Assembly (NCBI RefSeq): GCF_009873495.1
Contig: NZ_CP046703.1
Coordinates: 5,980,501 to 6,044,500 of the forward strand
DNA length: 64,000 bases
Reading direction: 5' to 3'
Source: Nostoc sp. ATCC 53789
GTDB taxonomy: Bacteria; Cyanobacteriota; Cyanobacteriia; Cyanobacteriales; Nostocaceae
Shown: positions 7,889 through 15,998 of the stretch, piece by piece
Position numbering within the stretch: the stretch's first letter is position 1
How the letters are laid out: each line of letters opens with the position of its first letter
Program-made: the position numbers and the translations under genes
The notes under the pieces: model-generated
Told to the model about the DNA's origin: nothing
What the model saw: only the letters and a program-made list of their open reading frames with translations
Databases searched by the model: none

Positions 7889-9394
7889 ATGGCTAAGTTT
7901 GGTTTTGGGCATTGGCTGCGCTGGTGTGTGGTTGTTAGTTTTGGTTGTTTGTTATTAGCTAGCTGTGCTGTGAACTCTAGTGCGGGAAAAACTTTGCGGG
8001 TTGCTACAGAACCAGCATTCCCACCTTTTGAGTTTAAAAAACAAGGTGGTGAGTTACAGGGTTTTTCGATTGATTTGATGAATGCGATCGCAGTTGCAGC
8101 TAAATTTAAAGTCGATTTTCAAAGTATGCCTTTTGATGGTATGATACCGGCTTTGGCAGCCAAAACGGTAGATGCGGCGATTAGTTCGATCACGATTACA
8201 GAGGAGAGGGCGAAGACAATTTCTTTTTCCCGTCCTTATTTTAAAGCTGGGTTAGCGATCGCAATCCGTGCAGACGATCAAAATATTACTGGCTTTGACA
8301 GTCTCAAAAATAAAAAAATTGCAGTTCAAATTGGGACAACTGGAGCTGCAAAAGCTAAGAGTATTCCTGGAGTGCAACTTCGTAGTTTTGATTCAGCACC
8401 TGTAGCCCTACAAGAATTGGCCAATGGTAATGTGGATGCGGTAATCAATGATGCGCCAGTGACTTTATATGCTATTAATACGGGCAATCTTCAGGGAATA
8501 AAAATAGTACAGCAATTGCTGACGGAGGAGTTCTATGGCATTGCTACAGCTAAAAATTCGCCAAATTTGGCATTAATAAATGATGGTTTGGAGAGAGTGT
8601 TAAAAAATGGCACTTATTCTCAAATTTACCAAAAATGGTTTAAAATCAAACCGCCATTACTACCAGCTAAATCACCATTTGAAAACCAGAATAGTACTAG
8701 CTCACCTAAAATATTTACTTCAATTGCTGTAATTTTGCAGGCTTTTCCGACTTTATTGCAGGGAGCATTAGTAACGTTACAATTAACAATAATTTCTGTA
8801 GTTTTTGGTTTAATTGGAGGTTCCCTAATTGGTATTGTCCGACTTTCTCGGATTGCACCTGTGCGTTGGCTAGCGAGAGCCTATGTAGATTTTTTTCGGG
8901 GAACACCTTTATTGGTGCAAATTTTTATGATTTACTTTGGTTTACCAGCAATTTCGCAAGAACTTGGTTTTACATTTACTTTTGATCGCCTAACTGCTGG
9001 AATAATTGCCTTAAGTTTGAATAACGCCGCCTACACTGCCGAAGTTGTGCGTGCAGGGATTCAATCGATTGAAGTAGGACAAGCAGAAGCAGCACAATCA
9101 TTAGGTTTGAGTTCTATACAAACGATGAGTTATGTCATTTTTCCCCAAGCTTTTCGCCGAATGATTCCACCTTTGGGTAATGACTTTATCAGTTTATTGA
9201 AGGATACTAGTTTAGTTTCTGTAATTGGGTTGGAAGAATTACTACGTAAAGGACAGTTAATTGTTGCTGACAACTATCGCGCCTTTGAGATTTATGCAGG
9301 TGTAGCGGTGGTTTATTTATGTTTAACGTTACTTTTTTCACAGGCATTTAGTCACTTAGAACTGTGGATGAATCCAGTTAAACGGCACAGGTGA
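7889..9394 (+). CDS. Fused amino acid-binding lipoprotein and ABC permease (BgtB-like)
   Basis: A 501-aa fusion. Residues 1-26 form a lipoprotein signal ending LLASC (Cys26). Residues about 35-265 are a family 3 periplasmic solute-binding protein (LRVATEPAFPPFEF, GFSIDLMNAIA, AAISSITITEERAKTISFS). Residues about 290-495 are a His/Glu/Gln permease with a FRGTPLLVQIFMIYFGLP block and the EAA loop AAQSLGLSSIQTMSYVIFPQ. Such fusions are known for cyanobacterial BgtB and for GlnP, and they import glutamine or basic amino acids. Start chosen at ATG 7889, because the longer upstream frame would read through a dispersed repeat and put the signal peptide inside the protein. The ATPase is encoded divergently. 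Confidence 0.92.
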   Translation: MAKFGFGHWLRWCVVVSFGCLLLASCAVNSSAGKTLRVATEPAFPPFEFKKQGGELQGFSIDLMNAIAVAAKFKVDFQSMPFDGMIPALAAKTVDAAISSITITEERAKTISFSRPYFKAGLAIAIRADDQNITGFDSLKNKKIAVQIGTTGAAKAKSIPGVQLRSFDSAPVALQELANGNVDAVINDAPVTLYAINTGNLQGIKIVQQLLTEEFYGIATAKNSPNLALINDGLERVLKNGTYSQIYQKWFKIKPPLLPAKSPFENQNSTSSPKIFTSIAVILQAFPTLLQGALVTLQLTIISVVFGLIGGSLIGIVRLSRIAPVRWLARAYVDFFRGTPLLVQIFMIYFGLPAISQELGFTFTFDRLTAGIIALSLNNAAYTAEVVRAGIQSIEVGQAEAAQSLGLSSIQTMSYVIFPQAFRRMIPPLGNDFISLLKDTSLVSVIGLEELLRKGQLIVADNYRAFEIYAGVAVVYLCLTLLFSQAFSHLELWMNPVKRHR

Positions 9395-9994
9395 CTTTTT
9401 TATTCATTCGCTCGCCAGTCGTACAGAATCCTTCTAAATTCTGACTCCTGAATTCTATTTTGATAAAGTCTAGTTTAAACAATGTTTTAAAGGGATCTTT
9501 TGCTGTCATTCTGTTCTCGTAGCGTTACCGCTTAAAAACTAGAGCTTTTTCAACAGCCATCTGAAATATGTAGCTTTTGCCATATAAAGTTTGCAGCCAA
9601 TACTGTAAAAGCTAATGGTTTCAACCTGGATAAAATTTATTTATACAATTTAATCTATAAGTATGTATCTATACAAATAATAAATATTGCATTGTTTGTA
9701 ATTATTGTCTGGTTATTATAAAATTGTAAGAAATATCGTACTAACAATAAAAATACTCAAATACAGTCATTTAGTGAGTAACAATGATATCTACTGAGTA
9801 TCAACACAGCAAGGACTAATAGAGATAAACTAGATAAAAGAGAAATTAAAAGTTGCTTACAATAACATAATAAGTATTGAAAAAATAAAATTTTGATGAA
9901 TATCATAACAATTTAAACACTTTTTTAGAGCCAACTTAAAGCAGAATACATAGATGCGGATAATTGGACATATCAACTACAAAAGGTACTACCC
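9395..9994. other. AT-rich gene-free region
   Basis: Six hundred bases with very low GC, many stop codons in all frames and no recognisable RNA fold or repeat apart from the motif ATTCTGACTCCTGAATTC near 9440, which belongs to a dispersed family also seen near 47030. The promoter of the lipid kinase gene is presumably in the right part. Confidence 0.5.
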
Positions 9995-10879
9995 ATGAGT
10001 TCCCGCGCCCTGCTGTTAATAAATCGTCATGCCCGCCAAGGGCAAAAGAGTCTGTCGGAAGCGATTGAATATCTGAAAACACTCGGCTTTGATTTAATTG
10101 AGGAGTCTACAGAAGATCCAAAACATCTTGCTGAAGTTATATTTCGCTATCAGCATCAAGTTGATCTAGTAATCATTGGTGGAGGAGATGGCACTCTCAA
10201 TGCAGCAGTAGATGCTTTAGTTGAGACTCAGTTGCCCTTGGGAATTTTACCTTTAGGAACTGCCAACGACCTAGCGAGGACTTTGGAAATACCGAATTCA
10301 CTCAGCGAAGCTTGCCAAATTATTGCAAATGGAAATTTACGCCATATCGACTTGGGTTGGGTAAATGGCAAGCACTTTTTTAATGTTGCCAGTCTGGGAT
10401 TGAGTGTAAAAATTACCCAGCGACTTACCAAAGAAGTCAAACGCCGTTGGGGAATATTTGCTTATGCCGCCACTGCATTGCAAGTCATTTTGGAAGCTAG
10501 ACCTTTTACGGCGGAGATTGTAATCAATGGTGAATCAGTTCGCGTAAAAACAGTACAAATTGCTGTAGGTAACGGCCGTTATTACGGCGGTGGTATGGCA
10601 GTGGCTGACGATGCCACAATAGACGATCAAAGGCTAGACCTCTATAGCTTGGAAATTAAACACTGGTGGCAGATTATACTATTACTCCCTGATATGCGAG
10701 AAGGGCGACATATACATTGGCAGAGTGTACGTTCTCTTCAAGGTCAAGACATAAAAGTATATACTCGCAAACCGCGTCCTATCAATACAGATGGTGAAAT
10801 TACTACTTACACACCGGCTCATTTTAGGGTTATACCTAAAGCTATAGCTGTTTTAGCACCCCCAGAAATTAGGAGTTAG
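9995..10879 (+). CDS. Diacylglycerol/lipid kinase family protein (YegS-like)
   Basis: Soluble lipid kinase of the DAGK catalytic family, 294 aa. The nucleotide-binding motif GGGDGT (about residue 60) and the GILPLGTANDLAR block are present, followed by a beta-rich C-terminal domain with GNGRYYGGGM and a NTDGE motif (INTDGEITTY). Homologues phosphorylate diacylglycerol, phosphatidylglycerol or long-chain bases with ATP; the substrate here is not known. It is followed 79 bp later by exoD on the same strand and may be cotranscribed. Confidence 0.92.
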   Translation: MSSRALLLINRHARQGQKSLSEAIEYLKTLGFDLIEESTEDPKHLAEVIFRYQHQVDLVIIGGGDGTLNAAVDALVETQLPLGILPLGTANDLARTLEIPNSLSEACQIIANGNLRHIDLGWVNGKHFFNVASLGLSVKITQRLTKEVKRRWGIFAYAATALQVILEARPFTAEIVINGESVRVKTVQIAVGNGRYYGGGMAVADDATIDDQRLDLYSLEIKHWWQIILLLPDMREGRHIHWQSVRSLQGQDIKVYTRKPRPINTDGEITTYTPAHFRVIPKAIAVLAPPEIRS

Positions 10880-10958
10880 GAGTTATTCTCCCTCATCTCC
10901 TCCACTTACTCTATTTCCCTCTGCTAAAAATGTGGGAAGTTGCATCAACTCACACCAA

Positions 10959-11564
10959 ATGCATCTGAGATTTTCTCAAGATATAAAGTCCCTGTTACAA
11001 CGCCTAGCGGAACAACCGCTTACTCTAGGTGATGTTCTGGCAGAAACCTCAGAACGAGGATTCAGCCTGGTAATTACATTATTAGTTTTGCCTTTTTTAT
11101 TTCCTATGCCACCGGGATTAACTGGCCCTTTTGGTGGTGCTTGTTTACTATTGTCAGCGCAAATGGTTTTAGGGAGGCGATCGCCTTGGCTGCCGAAAAG
11201 AATCGCTAACTACAAGTTTCCTCGTCCCTTTGCTGAGTTACTTTTACAAAATTTGGGACATCTTACCAAAGTTTTACAGAAAATAGCCCGTCCCCGATTG
11301 GCAAAAATAGCCCATAATCATTTGATTTGGCGAATTAATGGGTTTTGTATCTCTTTATTAACAATATTTTTAATATTACCAATTCCGTTTACAAATCCTA
11401 TCCCCACTATAGGTATTTTACTTTTGACTGTTGCCACCATCGAATCTGACGGTTTATTAATTTGCATCAGCTACGGCGTTACTGTCTTAATTACCTTGCT
11501 ATTTGGATTTATTGGTTATGCAGTATGGTTAGCTCCCAGTTTACTGCCATCTATATTTAAATAA
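10959..11564 (+). CDS. ExoD-like membrane protein
   Basis: ExoD family protein (exopolysaccharide synthesis, ExoD, first described in Rhizobium). About 201 aa starting at ATG 10959; a GTG at 10932 would add nine residues. The N-terminal LGDVLAETSERGFSLVI block and three or four hydrophobic segments (LVLPFLFPMPPG, LTIFLILPIPFTNPIPTIG and the C-terminal pair) match the family. Its role in polysaccharide production or export is inferred only from the family name. The stop is 5 bp before the first hairpin of the tandem array described next. Confidence 0.88.
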   Translation: MHLRFSQDIKSLLQRLAEQPLTLGDVLAETSERGFSLVITLLVLPFLFPMPPGLTGPFGGACLLLSAQMVLGRRSPWLPKRIANYKFPRPFAELLLQNLGHLTKVLQKIARPRLAKIAHNHLIWRINGFCISLLTIFLILPIPFTNPIPTIGILLLTVATIESDGLLICISYGVTVLITLLFGFIGYAVWLAPSLLPSIFK

Positions 11565-11670
11565 TAAAAGCCCATAGCGTTAAGCTAAGGGCTGTAATTT
11601 ATTAGGGTGCATCTACCACTTATTAATCCGCTTTATTGGTTTTCATATCCGGGTAAATTAGGTTTTTTAA
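11565..11670 (-). ncRNA. Putative small RNA, tandem copy 1
   Basis: Candidate RNA of about 105 nt on the minus strand, ending in the hairpin 11569-11593 and a short U-run next to the exoD stop. A conserved ATAAAATAAATCTG stretch (minus strand, 11671-11684) sits where a -10 element would be expected and is shared with copies 2 and 3. The body contains a short TGGT-AGATGC-ACC hairpin. Ends are inferred, not mapped. Confidence 0.5.
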
Positions 11671-11710
11671 CAGATTTATTTTATCGACACATTAAAAACT
11701 ATAAGTAACA

Positions 11711-11816
11711 AAAAAGCCCATAGCGTTAAGCTAAGGGCTGTAATTTATTAGGGTGCATCTACCATTTATTAATCCGCTTTATTAATTGCTATATCCGGGT
11801 AAATTAGGTTTTTTGA
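11711..11816 (-). ncRNA. Putative small RNA, tandem copy 2
   Basis: Same layout as copy 1: possible -10 stretch at 11817-11830, body nearly identical, then the perfect copy of the hairpin (11715-11739) followed on the minus strand by six U residues. This is the best-formed intrinsic terminator of the array together with copy 3. Confidence 0.55.
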
Positions 11817-11856
11817 CAGATTTATTTTATCGACACATTAAAAACTATAAGTAATA

Positions 11857-11962
11857 AAAAAGCCCATAGCGTTAAGCTAAGGGCTGTAATTTATTAAGGT
11901 GCATCTACCATTTATTAATCCGCTTTATTAATTGCTATATCCGGGTAAATTAGTTTTTTGAA
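11857..11962 (-). ncRNA. Putative small RNA, tandem copy 3
   Basis: Body and hairpin (11861-11885) match copies 1 and 2, but the sequence further upstream (11977-12003) differs, so only the ATAAAATAAATCTG stretch at 11963-11976 is shared as a candidate promoter element. That conservation limit supports it as the functional border. Confidence 0.55.
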
Positions 11963-11999
11963 CAGATTTATTTTATTTTAAAATTCTAAATTTAATTAA

Positions 12000-12110
12000 A
12001 AAAAGCCCTCAACTAAAAGCGGAGGGCTATGATTTAATTAAGGTGCATCTACTATTTATATATCCGCCTTATTTCTTGCTGCATCAGGAAGAATTGAAAA
12101 AAAATGGATA
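12000..12110 (-). ncRNA. Putative small RNA, divergent copy 4
   Basis: A diverged unit that keeps the GGTGCATCTAC and TCCGCCTTATT core but has a different hairpin with a stronger GC stem (12004-12028) and a longer U-run on the minus strand. Compensating changes in the stem with unrelated sequence suggest that the terminator structure itself is kept. Its upstream part does not align with the other copies. Confidence 0.4.
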
Positions 12111-12341
12111 ACTGTGGAATTGATTTCGTTAGCTATAAAACTAGTACTAGTCTGAACGAGACTAACCTGCGGTTTTTGACTAGATAATCATTGACTAACT
12201 TCACATTAATTTTACAATTAGCCCCAATTTTACCTAAATACACAAAGTTTTTGTTAATATCTCTGATGCTATATCCGCAATAGTACGAATATAGTTTATT
12301 AGTTGGGTATATGACTATGAAAGTTAGACGCACCCAACTTC

Positions 12342-12899
12342 ATGAAGCGATCGCCATTTCTATTAGCCCTTGCTAGCCTTTGTATTGTCGGGGGAAGCTT
12401 TTTTATGAGAACAGCTTTTAGCAGTACTAGCGAGCCTAAAATAATAACTGATACATCACGCTACAAAGAAATTCGTAATCAGCTATGGTCTGATAATGAT
12501 CGAGTAAAACATTTTCCTAATCAGATTCCTACTGATGCTAAAGATGTTCGTATTGCTTACTCTCCAGAATTTTTGCAAGGAAATACTTTTTTTCAAATTA
12601 GGCTGAAACAGCCACCAAATAAGATAGAAAAATTACTGTCACAATACAGAAATAGTGCAAAGTACAAATATAGAGGTGGTAACACAAACGACCACATAAA
12701 TCAACTTAACGGTGTACCAACAACTTTTTTCTATACGAGCGACTCTCCTATGGAATCTTTTCCACCTACTTATGAAATACTAGTATTGAATGCAGACGAC
12801 AAAGGCAGACCTGGCTTCAAATGGAATCATGGAGATAGCTATGGTGTCGCTATTAATAGTTCCGCATCAGAAATAATCTATTGGTCTGAAAAATGGTAG
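12342..12899 (+). CDS. Exported hypothetical protein
   Basis: A 185-aa protein with a basic start and one hydrophobic stretch (residues about 4-26, PFLLALASLCIVGGSFF) that fits a signal peptide or N-terminal anchor. The mature part is polar, rich in Tyr, Asn and Lys, with a YKYRGGNTNDHINQLNGVP segment and a C-terminal SEIIYWSEKW. I do not recognise a family. It starts about 230 bp after the array above and reads away from it, so the region 12111-12341 should hold its promoter. Confidence 0.7.
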   Translation: MKRSPFLLALASLCIVGGSFFMRTAFSSTSEPKIITDTSRYKEIRNQLWSDNDRVKHFPNQIPTDAKDVRIAYSPEFLQGNTFFQIRLKQPPNKIEKLLSQYRNSAKYKYRGGNTNDHINQLNGVPTTFFYTSDSPMESFPPTYEILVLNADDKGRPGFKWNHGDSYGVAINSSASEIIYWSEKW

Positions 12900-13076
12900 C
12901 TAGCAATTCAAAATAAATTTGAATCGCTATGAGAAAAATCATTATTTGGGACATGACCCTTATTCATTACTAAGTGATGATTTTACCCTTTTGGGTATAT
13001 CACTTTAGGTAGTTAAAACTTATAGCCAGCATAGGTAAGATTTATAAGCTGCTTAAAAACTATCTAAATATCTAGA

Positions 13077-13853
13077 ATGCCAACTGCTTTAATTACTGGT
13101 GCATCTAGTGGGATTGGTAAAGCTTTTGCCCAGGAACTAGCTGCACGCAAGACAAATCTTGTACTCGTAGCTCGTTCCAAAGAGAAACTAAGTCAATTAG
13201 CTAAACAACTAGAAGAACAACACAAAATTCAAGTAGACGTTATAATCCAAGACCTCACGGAACCTAATGCAGCTGCTACTGTATTTGATGCCACTAAAGT
13301 AAAGGGATTAACTATTGACTTATTAATCAACAATGCTGGTTTTGGTTACTATGGCGACTTTGCCGAAGGGGATGGAGAAAGACAAATTAAAATTGTACAA
13401 TTAAACGTTTTAGCATTGGTAGATTTAACCCATAAATTTTTACCCTTGATGCGGCAACGACGGTCTGGAAGTATTATTAACGTATCCTCTATTACGGCAT
13501 TTCAACCGATACCATACCTTTCTGTTTATGCTGCCAGTAAAGCTTTTATTCTCAGTTTTAGTGAAGCACTATGGGCAGAAAATCGTCAATATGGTGTCCG
13601 TATTTTGGTTACTTGTCCAGGGCCAATAGAAACAAATTTTTTTGCGGAAGCTAATTTTCCTCCAGCGCTGGCAAGTACTACGGATAAAGTGTATTCTTCC
13701 GAAAAAGTTGTTTGGGAATGTTTAGATGCTTTGGAAAAAGGCTATCCAACTGTTATTAGTTCTGATACTAGCACTCAAATTAGAAGCAAATTATCTCGCC
13801 TCATACCGCGCAAACTTCTGCTGAATATATTAGCAAAACACTTTAAAGCTTAA
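13077..13853 (+). CDS. Short-chain dehydrogenase/reductase (SDR)
   Basis: Classical SDR of 258 aa. The cofactor motif TGASSGIGKAFA (residues 7-18), the NNAG motif (LLINNAGFGYYG), the catalytic Ser in INVSSITAFQP and the YAASK active-site Tyr/Lys are all present; CPGPIETNF follows. The pattern with a basic residue after the first strand (VARSKEKL) suggests NADP(H). It resembles the DltE/YqjQ type of short-chain oxidoreductase; the substrate is unknown. It is transcribed alone and ends before a MITE-like inverted repeat. Confidence 0.93.
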   Translation: MPTALITGASSGIGKAFAQELAARKTNLVLVARSKEKLSQLAKQLEEQHKIQVDVIIQDLTEPNAAATVFDATKVKGLTIDLLINNAGFGYYGDFAEGDGERQIKIVQLNVLALVDLTHKFLPLMRQRRSGSIINVSSITAFQPIPYLSVYAASKAFILSFSEALWAENRQYGVRILVTCPGPIETNFFAEANFPPALASTTDKVYSSEKVVWECLDALEKGYPTVISSDTSTQIRSKLSRLIPRKLLLNILAKHFKA

Positions 13854-13894
13854 GAGGTTGTTTTAAAAGTGGTTACTGAGGTATCCAAAACTTA

Positions 13895-13974
13895 AGATCC
13901 TCCTAAATCCTCCTTAAAAAGGAGGACTTTGAGAAGGTTATTGCACCCTTATTAAGGAGGGATAGGGAGGATCT
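13895..13974. mobile_element. 80-bp MITE-like inverted-repeat element
   Basis: Terminal arms of about 23 bp: AGATCCTCCTAAATCCTCC at the left and, as reverse complement at the right, AGATCCTCCCTATCCCTCC, both followed by TTAA. The left arm also holds the inner palindrome CCTCCTTAAAAAGGAGG. Non-coding, located between convergent genes. No clear target duplication was seen. The element type (rather than a simple terminator) is inferred from the terminal inverted repeats. Confidence 0.55.
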
Positions 13975-14068
13975 GAATATAAGGGTAGACTTTTCAAAAA
14001 TCCTCTTAGGAGTTAAGAATTGGGGGATAAAGAAACTGGTGAATTTAAAACTCTTAACTCCTCACTGA

Positions 14069-14848
14069 TTACATATACCTTGTTAATTGAACTCGGTAAC
14101 GGTCTTTTTTTGTAACTGCGATTTCCCCAACTTCTAAACGCCCTTTAGAGCGAATGGCAATTAAGTCACCTGATTTGACTTGAGAACTAGCTTGTGTAAC
14201 TTCCTTCCAATTAACGCGGACATCACCAGCATCAATGAAGTCAACCATTTTGCTGCGGGACATACCAAAACCAGCAGATGCGATCGCATCTAACCGCAAA
14301 GAAGCCTCCACAGTAGTTAGTTCTTTTTTCTTTGGTTCCCGAACCCTTAATTCAGTTATCTCAATTCGCTGAGTCTTCACAGGAACCGATCGCACTTGCT
14401 TAAGACTCATTTCCAAAAATTCTACTAACTCTGGGGCGACAATAGCCTGGGCCCCTCGTTCTCCCAAGACAATAACGTCTCCTGTCTTTTCACGAACAAT
14501 TCCTGTTCCCAACATTGCGCCTAAAAAGTCGCGGTGAGAGGCGGTATCAAACAAGAAGTTACCAGCAATTTCCACGGCGACAAGGCTGACTTGAGATTGA
14601 TCTAGGGGAAGTTCTGAACGAGCGATCGCTATTCTTTGGCGTTCAGCTTGGGGATATCCGCCCCACGCAACTAATTCCACTTCTGTTAATCGGTTAAACA
14701 CCCGTTGGATTTCCGCTAATTCTGGGGGAGATAGAAAATCTGTCAAAACCACTTCCCAAGTTTTGATAGCTTGTTCCGCTTGATCAATTACACGAGCTAC
14801 ACTATCTCGATTTTCAACACCCTTTAAAAGTTCTTCTCGTGGCAACAT
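14069..14848 (-). CDS. Photosystem II S4 domain protein
   Basis: A 259-aa RNA-binding protein conserved in cyanobacteria and plastids, annotated as photosystem II S4 domain protein and related to YlmH. The N-terminal half (LSPPELAEIQRVFNRL, VAWGGYPQAERQRIAIAR, NFLFDTASHRDFLGAMLGTGIVREKTGDVIV) is the YlmH-type fold, and the S4 domain is at about residues 180-250 (LRLDAIASAGFGMSRSKMVD, GDVRVNWKEV). Members are thought to act in assembly or translation of photosystem II components. An apparent plus-strand terminator lies just upstream of its start. Confidence 0.92.
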   Translation of the reverse strand: MLPREELLKGVENRDSVARVIDQAEQAIKTWEVVLTDFLSPPELAEIQRVFNRLTEVELVAWGGYPQAERQRIAIARSELPLDQSQVSLVAVEIAGNFLFDTASHRDFLGAMLGTGIVREKTGDVIVLGERGAQAIVAPELVEFLEMSLKQVRSVPVKTQRIEITELRVREPKKKELTTVEASLRLDAIASAGFGMSRSKMVDFIDAGDVRVNWKEVTQASSQVKSGDLIAIRSKGRLEVGEIAVTKKDRYRVQLTRYM

Positions 14849-14938
14849 TCTTAAAATTTATGAGTTAGGAATTGAGAATTAAACTGCTATAACTGTCTTG
14901 ATTCTAACTTTAATTCCCATTTCAGCAGGTTCCCATTT

Positions 14939-14967
14939 CTAGGAATTTGTTGCATTCCTAGTTTTTT
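14939..14967 (+). terminator. Orphan intrinsic terminator, plus strand
   Basis: CTAGGAAT (14939-14946), 7-nt loop, ATTCCTAG (14954-14961), then six T residues. A textbook rho-independent terminator for plus-strand transcription, but the nearest plus-strand gene ends more than 1 kb upstream, on the far side of the minus-strand PSII S4 gene. On the minus strand there is no U-run. Confidence 0.65.
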
Positions 14968-15114
14968 CAAAATTCAAATCGAGGCAACACGATCGTCTAG
15001 AGAATGAGCGATAATTCTTTTAAGTTCTCGCCCAGTAAAGGCAAAATTGACCAGTACTTTTACCGCTTCAAAAGTAAATCCTGTGTGTTGTAATGCGTAA
15101 ACCAGGATTTTTTG

Positions 15115-15621
15115 TCACACGCTACTTGTGTCAGCATAACCTTGGATATTTTCTGGATCAAACTGACGTAATATTCGGGTCGCTTGCCGAGTCAGAGTTT
15201 CAGAGCCTTGAACGGCAACCAAGTATTTACCCGCGTCTAAGCGGTTTCGATAAGGCAAGGCATCACCACCACCGATGAGTAAACCGACTCCGCCACCCAC
15301 AACTACACCACCCATAGCACCACTAGCAGCACCCAGCAGTCCGCCAACGATGTGATTGCCAACTTCACCCGCCCAGGCAAAAGTATCTAAACCAGTGATG
15401 AGGCTGAATGTAAAACCTGCAAAAAAGCCAAATGGTATCAGCCAGGTTGCCATCAGTTGTGCTTGCTTTTTGGCTTGGTCTTTGGGGTCAATTAAGCCAA
15501 ACTCGTCAGCCGTTTTATAGCCCTTCCCAAGGATAGTACTGTTTATGCCTTGTTCTTCTAAAGCTAAGTAAGCAGCTTCGGCTTGAATGCGGTCTGGTAA
15601 TACGGCAACAAGGTAATTCAT
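15115..15621 (-). CDS. Glycine-zipper membrane protein, conserved hypothetical
   Basis: A 168-aa protein with three parts: an N-terminal alpha/beta segment (MNYLVAVLPDRIQAEAAYLALEEQG), a central membrane part with one hydrophobic helix (LIPFGFFAGFTFSLITG) and a Gly-rich glycine-zipper helix (GGLLGAASGAMGGVVVGGGVG), and a C-terminal strand-helix repeat (YLVAVQGSETLTRQATRILRQF) that echoes the N-terminus. The layout resembles general stress protein 17M-like proteins. Function unknown. It is transcribed alone. Confidence 0.75.
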   Translation of the reverse strand: MNYLVAVLPDRIQAEAAYLALEEQGINSTILGKGYKTADEFGLIDPKDQAKKQAQLMATWLIPFGFFAGFTFSLITGLDTFAWAGEVGNHIVGGLLGAASGAMGGVVVGGGVGLLIGGGDALPYRNRLDAGKYLVAVQGSETLTRQATRILRQFDPENIQGYADTSSV

Positions 15622-15998
15622 TGATTTTACAATTTGTCTAATATAAGTTTTGCCTTAATTAACAGCGTATCAGTCTTGGTCGAATCGATCTTACATTGGG
15701 TAAGAGTTTGGAGTTGGGAAAGGCTTTGATTCTTACTCCAATACTTTTCGGATAAACCCAATAGACCTATCTTTTGGTCTGAGGAAAGGTAAATTCAAAC
15801 CCTTTGCCTTTCCCCTTTCCCCCAAAACCCAAAAAGTATTGATGCTTACTCCCCATCCATTGTAGAGAAGCGATTGGGGGTTAGGTCTGTATTAAACTCA
15901 ACTGCAAATCGCGTAGGCGTAGCCCGCACTTCGACTGCGCTCAGTGACCACCGCAGGCATCGCGCAAGTTAAGCATTAGTTAAATATATGTGGGCTGC
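15622..15998. other. Gene-free region with dispersed repeat
   Basis: About 380 bp without a supported gene. Near 15908-15965 there is a GC-rich dispersed repeat (GCGTAGGCGTAGCCCGC, CTTCGACTGCGCTCAG, ACCGCAGGCATCGC); the GCGTAG/GCTACGC-type words recur near 36690-36740 and 48950-48990. A second motif pair (TACTCCAATACTTTT and AAAAAGTATTG) forms a loose inverted repeat. No promoter was identified. Confidence 0.5.

Larger units (their letters stand above)
11565..12115 (-). repeat. Tandem array of ~146-bp units, each ending in a minus-strand terminator hairpin
   Basis: Three nearly identical units plus a degenerate fourth. Hairpins lie at 11569-11593, 11715-11739 and 11861-11885 (period 146 bp) and at 12004-12028 (143 bp further). 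In the first three the stem is AGCCCATAGC with GCTAAGGGCT, one mismatch, loop GTTAA; in the fourth it is AGCCCTC with GAGGGCT. In units 2-4 an A-run precedes the hairpin on the plus strand, so on the minus strand each reads as stem-loop then U-run. Conserved core between hairpins: GGTGCATCTACC and ATCCGCTTTATT. No ORF spans a unit on either strand. Confidence 0.85.

Noticed and set aside
11565..12000. Short peptide KKPNLPGYSN repeated in the minus-strand units
   Set aside because: The conserved frame has a stop a few codons upstream and no start codon in any copy, so it is a by-product of nucleotide conservation.
12133..12333. 66-codon minus-strand ORF upstream of the tandem array
   Set aside because: Hydrophobic/aromatic AT-driven composition, no start signal, and it fills the probable promoter region of the 12342 gene.
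15093..15278. 61-codon plus-strand ORF
   Set aside because: It lies mostly antisense to the glycine-zipper protein gene and has no own features.
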